From assembly GCA_021825225.1 (NCBI GenBank), contig JAKAIH010000095.1:1-8409 (forward strand): a stretch of DNA of 8,409 nt, read 5' to 3'. Made by a program: the position numbers and the translations under genes. This stretch comes from Pseudomonadota bacterium. GTDB taxonomy: Bacteria > Pseudomonadota > Gammaproteobacteria > Burkholderiales > SG8-39. The first letter of the stretch is position 1. Each line of letters starts with the position of its first letter. Below the pieces are notes generated by a model that saw nothing but the letters and a program-made list of their open reading frames with translations, was not told the origin of the DNA and made no database searches. Below are positions 6,897 through 8,409 of the stretch, piece after piece.

Positions 6897-6915
6897 GGCC
6901 GCGCCATCAGCGGCC
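6897..6915. terminator. GC-rich hairpin just after ferredoxin; possible transcript end
   Basis: GGCCGC (6897-6902) pairs with GCGGCC (6910-6915) around a seven-base loop, beginning 12 bases after the ferredoxin stop. It is followed by AATAATCAG, not by T residues, so it does not meet the intrinsic-terminator pattern. It may protect the mRNA 3' end. Confidence 0.3.
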
Positions 6916-6935
6916 AATAATCAGAGTTGCGGCGT

Positions 6936-6961
6936 CGCGCGGACGGAAAAACGTCCGCGTG
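6936..6961. terminator. Perfect 8-bp hairpin with A-rich loop in convergent region
   Basis: CGCGGACG (6938-6945) and CGTCCGCG (6952-6959) are exact reverse complements around GAAAAA. A G-T and a C-G pair extend the stem to 6936-6961. This is the strongest stem in the gap and is symmetric for both strands. No T-tract follows on either side, so it is a candidate bidirectional or 3'-end-protecting structure only. Confidence 0.35.
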
Positions 6962-6976
6962 GGCCGTCGATTGCGC

Positions 6977-6997
6977 ACGGATGCGCTTTTCATCCGT
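6977..6997. repeat. 7-bp inverted repeat in convergent region
   Basis: ACGGATG (6977-6983) and CATCCGT (6991-6997) pair perfectly around the loop CGCTTTT. It is the third hairpin-capable element within about 100 bases between the convergent genes. Function is unknown; a role in ending or protecting transcripts is the simplest guess. Confidence 0.35.
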
Positions 6998-7079
6998 ACC
7001 AATGAGCATGGCTGGCGCGCGCAGCGCGCAATAGCCACCCTGCGCTGGTGACGGTATTCGCGACGCGGTAGGTTTCCCG

Positions 7080-8409
7080 CTACATCATCCCCAGCAGTCG
7101 CGGCAGCCACAGTGACAGCTGCGGAATATAGGTGACCATGACGAGGAATATGAGCATGGTCAGCAGCCATGGCCATACGGCAATGGTGAGTTCGGTGATA
7201 CCCATCTTGGTGAGGCCGCTGGCGACGTAAAGATTGAGTCCGACCGGCGGGTGGCACATGCCCACCTCCATGTTCACGGTGATCAGGATGCCGAAGTGCA
7301 CCGGGTCGATGCCGAGCTTCATCGCCACCGGGAACAGGATGGGCGCGGTGATCAGCACGATCGAGGACGGCTCCATTACGTTGCCGGCGAGCAGCAGCAG
7401 CAGGTTCACCATCATCAGGAACGCAACCGGACCCAGACCCCTGCCTATCATCCAGTCGGCCATCAGCTGCGGGATCTGCTCCGAGGTCAGCAAGTAGGAA
7501 AACAGCACGGCGTTGGTGATGATGTACAGCAGCATCGCGCTCATATTGGCCGAGTCGAGCAGCACTTTCGGCACCTGCTTGAGCTTCATGTCCTTGTACA
7601 CGAACACCGCCACGAAGAAGGCATAGACGGCGCTCATCGCCGCGGCCTCGGTCGGCGTAAACACGCCGGAATAGATGCCGCCGAGCACCACGATCACCAG
7701 CAGCAGCCCCCAGACGCTTTCCCAGAAGGTGTTCCAGACCTGCAGCGCCTCGTGCCGCGCCTCGAAACCGATGCCGCGCAGCAGATCGGCTTTCTTCGCC
7801 AGCGGATAGGCCGCAAGCAGCCAGACTGCCAGCAGCACCAGCAGCGTGATATGGCCGGACGCGGGCACGAATACCAGGCTGATCGCGTAGAGCAGCAGCG
7901 GCGGCGTCACCAGGAAGGCCAGAGTGAACACCCAGCGCAGTGCGAACACACTCTTGGTGAGCAGGCGCGCCACGACCAGCCAGACGATACCGACCAGCAC
8001 CGTGAGCACCCCGCCCCCCTCCATCTGTCTCATGCCGAGCCAGGCGGCAAGTATCGGCGCAATGATGAAGAACAGGCTCGCCGACAGGCCGGCGACGCTC
8101 GCGATCGACGCCTGTCCGCCGCTGCGCCCGTTGGCCAGTTGCATGCGCGGATAGTCGTTCTTCCAGGCGCGGTACCAGGTGAGCGCCCCCAGCATCGAGG
8201 CCAGGAGCAAACCGGGGACCACGCCGGCCATGAACAGCGCACCGACCGAGGTATTGGTCGCGACCGAATACATCACCATCACGATCGAAGGCGGGATCAG
8301 GATGCCGAGCGCGCCCGAGGTCGTGATCACGCCGGCGCCGAAACGCTTGGGGAAGCCGGCCTTCACCATCGCCGGCAGGATGATCGATCCGATCGCCACC
8401 ACCGTCGCC
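7080..8409 (-). CDS. TRAP transporter large permease (DctM type) with extra membrane block, 5' truncated by window edge
   Basis: The membrane channel subunit of a tripartite ATP-independent periplasmic transporter, which imports organic acids by ion symport together with a periplasmic binding protein and a small membrane subunit. The frame is open to the window end, and GTG at 8402 sits inside a conserved helix, so the start lies beyond 8409. Counting from 8402, typical DctM signatures are visible: AIGSIILPAMVKAG at the beginning; GALGILIPPS (30-39); GGIYSGVFTPTEAAA (241-255); GNVMEPSSIVLITAPILFPVA in the C-terminal half; and HFGILITVNMEVGMCHPPVGLNLY near the end. Between residues about 94 and 212 (7767-8123) an extra stretch with about four hydrophobic segments replaces the usual short linker. 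The whole protein is therefore probably well above the usual ~425 residues. The partner genes should lie upstream on the minus strand, outside the window. The substrate cannot be told. It is convergent with, and probably unrelated to, the PFOR cluster. Confidence 0.92.
   Translation of the reverse strand, partial: ATVVAIGSIILPAMVKAGFPKRFGAGVITTSGALGILIPPSIVMVMYSVATNTSVGALFMAGVVPGLLLASMLGALTWYRAWKNDYPRMQLANGRSGGQASIASVAGLSASLFFIIAPILAAWLGMRQMEGGGVLTVLVGIVWLVVARLLTKSVFALRWVFTLAFLVTPPLLLYAISLVFVPASGHITLLVLLAVWLLAAYPLAKKADLLRGIGFEARHEALQVWNTFWESVWGLLLVIVVLGGIYSGVFTPTEAAAMSAVYAFFVAVFVYKDMKLKQVPKVLLDSANMSAMLLYIITNAVLFSYLLTSEQIPQLMADWMIGRGLGPVAFLMMVNLLLLLAGNVMEPSSIVLITAPILFPVAMKLGIDPVHFGILITVNMEVGMCHPPVGLNLYVASGLTKMGITELTIAVWPWLLTMLIFLVMVTYIPQLSLWLPRLLGMM

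Larger units (their letters stand above)
6885..7079. other. Convergent intergenic region between ferredoxin and TRAP permease
   Basis: This 195-base stretch separates the ferredoxin stop from the TRAP permease stop on the opposite strand. I see no plausible gene: the frames that cross it lack a credible start context and family features. It contains at least four short inverted repeats, with stems at 6897-6915, 6938-6959, 6977-6997 and 7015-7029. None is followed by a T-tract on either strand. It probably holds transcription ends for both operons, perhaps Rho-dependent or processed hairpin ends. Confidence 0.6.

Noticed and set aside
6609..6938. Ten-base direct repeat GCGGCGTCGC at 6609-6618 and 6929-6938, flanking the ferredoxin gene
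   Set aside because: Considered as a trace of insertion or gene transfer. It is short, made of common GC-rich words, and the ferredoxin matches its neighbours in base use.
6885..7079. Classical Rho-independent terminators, small ORFs or an RNA gene in the convergent gap
   Set aside because: No hairpin is followed by a T-tract on either strand, the small frames are continuations of shadow frames, and nothing resembles a tRNA or known ncRNA.
1..8409. Insertion sequences, integrases, CRISPR arrays or attachment sites
   Set aside because: No transposase or integrase motifs, no regularly spaced repeats and no tRNA gene are visible. Base composition is even throughout.

Overview
The window is GC-rich bacterial DNA with strong G/C bias at third codon positions. 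It looks like a proteobacterium capable of anaerobic or microaerobic life. Codon style, the Allochromatium-type ferredoxin and the TRAP permease best fit a betaproteobacterium (Rhodocyclales/Burkholderiales-like). The lineage is an inference from gene content, not something the sequence proves.

Positions 1-6884 (+ strand) hold a compact five-gene redox cluster. In order: a GltD/NfnB-type FAD/NAD(P)H flavoprotein (5' end outside the window); a ferritin-like diiron protein with an eight-cysteine metal-binding N-terminus; a complete single-chain pyruvate:ferredoxin oxidoreductase (nifJ); a dihydroorotate dehydrogenase-like protein lacking the usual catalytic Cys/Ser; and an 80-residue, nine-cysteine dicluster ferredoxin. 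The first/second and third/fourth genes each overlap by an ATGA, the second and third are 44 bases apart, and the ferredoxin follows after 38 bases. A perfect 20-bp inverted repeat and a candidate promoter lie at the end of the fourth gene, so the ferredoxin may also be transcribed separately.

The likely joint function is oxidative decarboxylation of pyruvate to acetyl-CoA with low-potential electrons going to the ferredoxin. The GltD-like flavoprotein would exchange these electrons with NAD(P)H, and the diiron protein may protect the oxygen-sensitive Fe-S enzymes. Low-potential reduced ferredoxin could serve demanding reductions such as aromatic ring reduction or nitrogen fixation, but no such enzyme is visible here.

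Positions 6885-7079 are a convergent intergenic region with several short perfect inverted repeats and no recognisable gene. Positions 7080-8409 (- strand) hold the C-terminal part of a TRAP transporter large permease (DctM type). It carries an unusual extra block of about 110-120 residues with about four hydrophobic segments, and its start lies beyond the window.

The main candidates for a less-described system are the PFOR / PyrD-like / GltD-like / diiron gene set and the enlarged TRAP permease.
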